Source: Allacma fusca (lineage: Eukaryota; Arthropoda; Collembola; Symphypleona; Sminthuridae). From it: a stretch of DNA of 64,000 nucleotides. The stretch is from assembly GCA_947179485.1 (NCBI GenBank), contig OX359247.1:12376588-12440587 (forward strand). The letters are read 5' to 3'. Each line of letters opens with the position of its first letter. Position 1 is the first letter of the stretch. The notes beneath the pieces were generated by a model that worked only from the letters and a program-made list of their open reading frames with translations, did not search any database and had not been told where the DNA came from. Of this stretch, positions 63,440-64,000 are shown piece by piece. The translations under genes were made by a program, and so were the position numbers.

Positions 63440-64000
63440 GGACTCATAATGAATTTACTTTCATGTTCAACAGTCGAGCCCCATTTGGGAACTCCTACAG
63501 TCAGTTACATTCACATCAAGACCTGCATTCGATGAGGTAAGGGCAAATTTCTGTGTTTAAAATTTATTTTAAACCATACTTGTCCCCCTATAACTAATAA
63601 CACGAGGACTATACATAGTAGTGCGGCAGACAATAAAATCCTCAAAGTTTAACAATAACTCACATCAAGTTTGAGTAAACACACACTTTTCTTACCGTCT
63701 TCCAGCCTTAATAAGAGTCGTTCTGCAGCAGGCTGCATAATATACCAAACTACAGCCTATAGCCCTATTTACAAATATACATATGTACATATACAGACGG
63801 ACAGAACCCCACAAACTTATTTGATTTCATTTTCCATCCATTTTATAGTATATCACCGGTCTGTTATGCTCTGTCGTTCCTGTCAACACACCCACATAAT
63901 TTACTAAATTGAATCCCATTCAACCAATAATACCCCAGTGTCACAAGGAACCGCTCTATTTCTCCCGGCCAGGAACATATCCATATACTATACCAACTTA

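Larger units (their letters stand above)
59523..64000 (-). other. SIPA1L upstream intron (partial)
   Basis: I looked on the minus strand for the upstream family segment (the vertebrate CPKCFAHYDV region) and did not recognise it. A 37-bp splice-bounded candidate at 63696-63732 is discussed among the rejected items. Otherwise there are only microsatellites (61265-61285, 61771-61814, 63095-63113, 63416-63439). Confidence 0.7.

Noticed and set aside
63696..63732. 37-bp micro-exon candidate (TATGCAG ... CG/GTAAGA) upstream of SIPA1L
   Set aside because: Phase 2 would fit the acceptor at 59522, but it gives Arg where the family has Ser before CPYF, and the peptide CCRTTLIKAGRR matches nothing known. 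Kept only as a remote possibility.
1..64000. Search by eye for tRNA B-box words (GGTTCGAATCC-like) and snRNA-like genes
   Set aside because: No convincing cloverleaf or B box found; the only close strings lie in the SIPA1L exon near 59458-59470.

Overview
The window is nuclear DNA of a eukaryote, most likely an arthropod. It is AT-rich, has no operons or long open frames, and carries many microsatellites: CA/GT, GA/CT, TACA, ATT, GATA, TGAA. Palindromic TACATATGTA-type words recur throughout. This texture resembles parasitic copepods such as sea lice (Caligidae), but that placement is an inference from texture plus an invertebrate-like protein, and is weak.

One protein-coding gene explains almost the whole window. 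On the minus strand I assembled nine consecutive exons of a SIPA1-like (SPAR family) Rap GTPase-activating protein: 59522-59113, 16130-15958, 14429-14305, 12521-12283, 7710-7607, 3033-2876, 1935-1829 and 899-765, with the ends of the gene outside the window (eight exons lie fully here; a ninth, upstream or downstream, is not visible). All eight have AG acceptors and GT donors. Their phases fit at all seven junctions and restore conserved residues. Together they encode about 483 codons: the conserved CPYFRNEIGGE start of the core, the YYRKYFY segment, and the complete Rap-GAP catalytic domain with the asparagine-thumb motif HIGNDIV. The amino-terminal part lies upstream (beyond 64000). The PDZ domain and carboxy-terminal coiled coil lie downstream (before position 1).

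Layout from right to left along the gene: 59523-64000 is part of an upstream intron; 59113-59522 is the first exon here; 16131-59112 is a single intron of about 43 kb; 1-16130 holds the other seven exons, separated by introns of 0.9 to 4.6 kb. The giant intron contains an 876-bp hAT-type non-autonomous transposon with a perfect 8-bp target duplication (47254-48129) that itself seems to carry a nested insertion. It also holds a 126-bp inverted-repeat element (55157-55282), a 32-bp perfect palindrome (34248-34279), and dozens of microsatellites. It contains a coding-like open frame (52076-52253) whose phase-1 donor could splice in frame to the exon at 16130. That makes it a candidate alternative first exon for a short isoform. 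A small signal-peptide-like frame on the plus strand (46802-46966) is a weak candidate for a nested gene.

The plus strand is visibly richer in C than G across introns. This is the pattern expected if the minus strand is transcribed in the germ line over the whole window. No tRNA, rRNA, CRISPR array or autonomous transposase gene was recognised.
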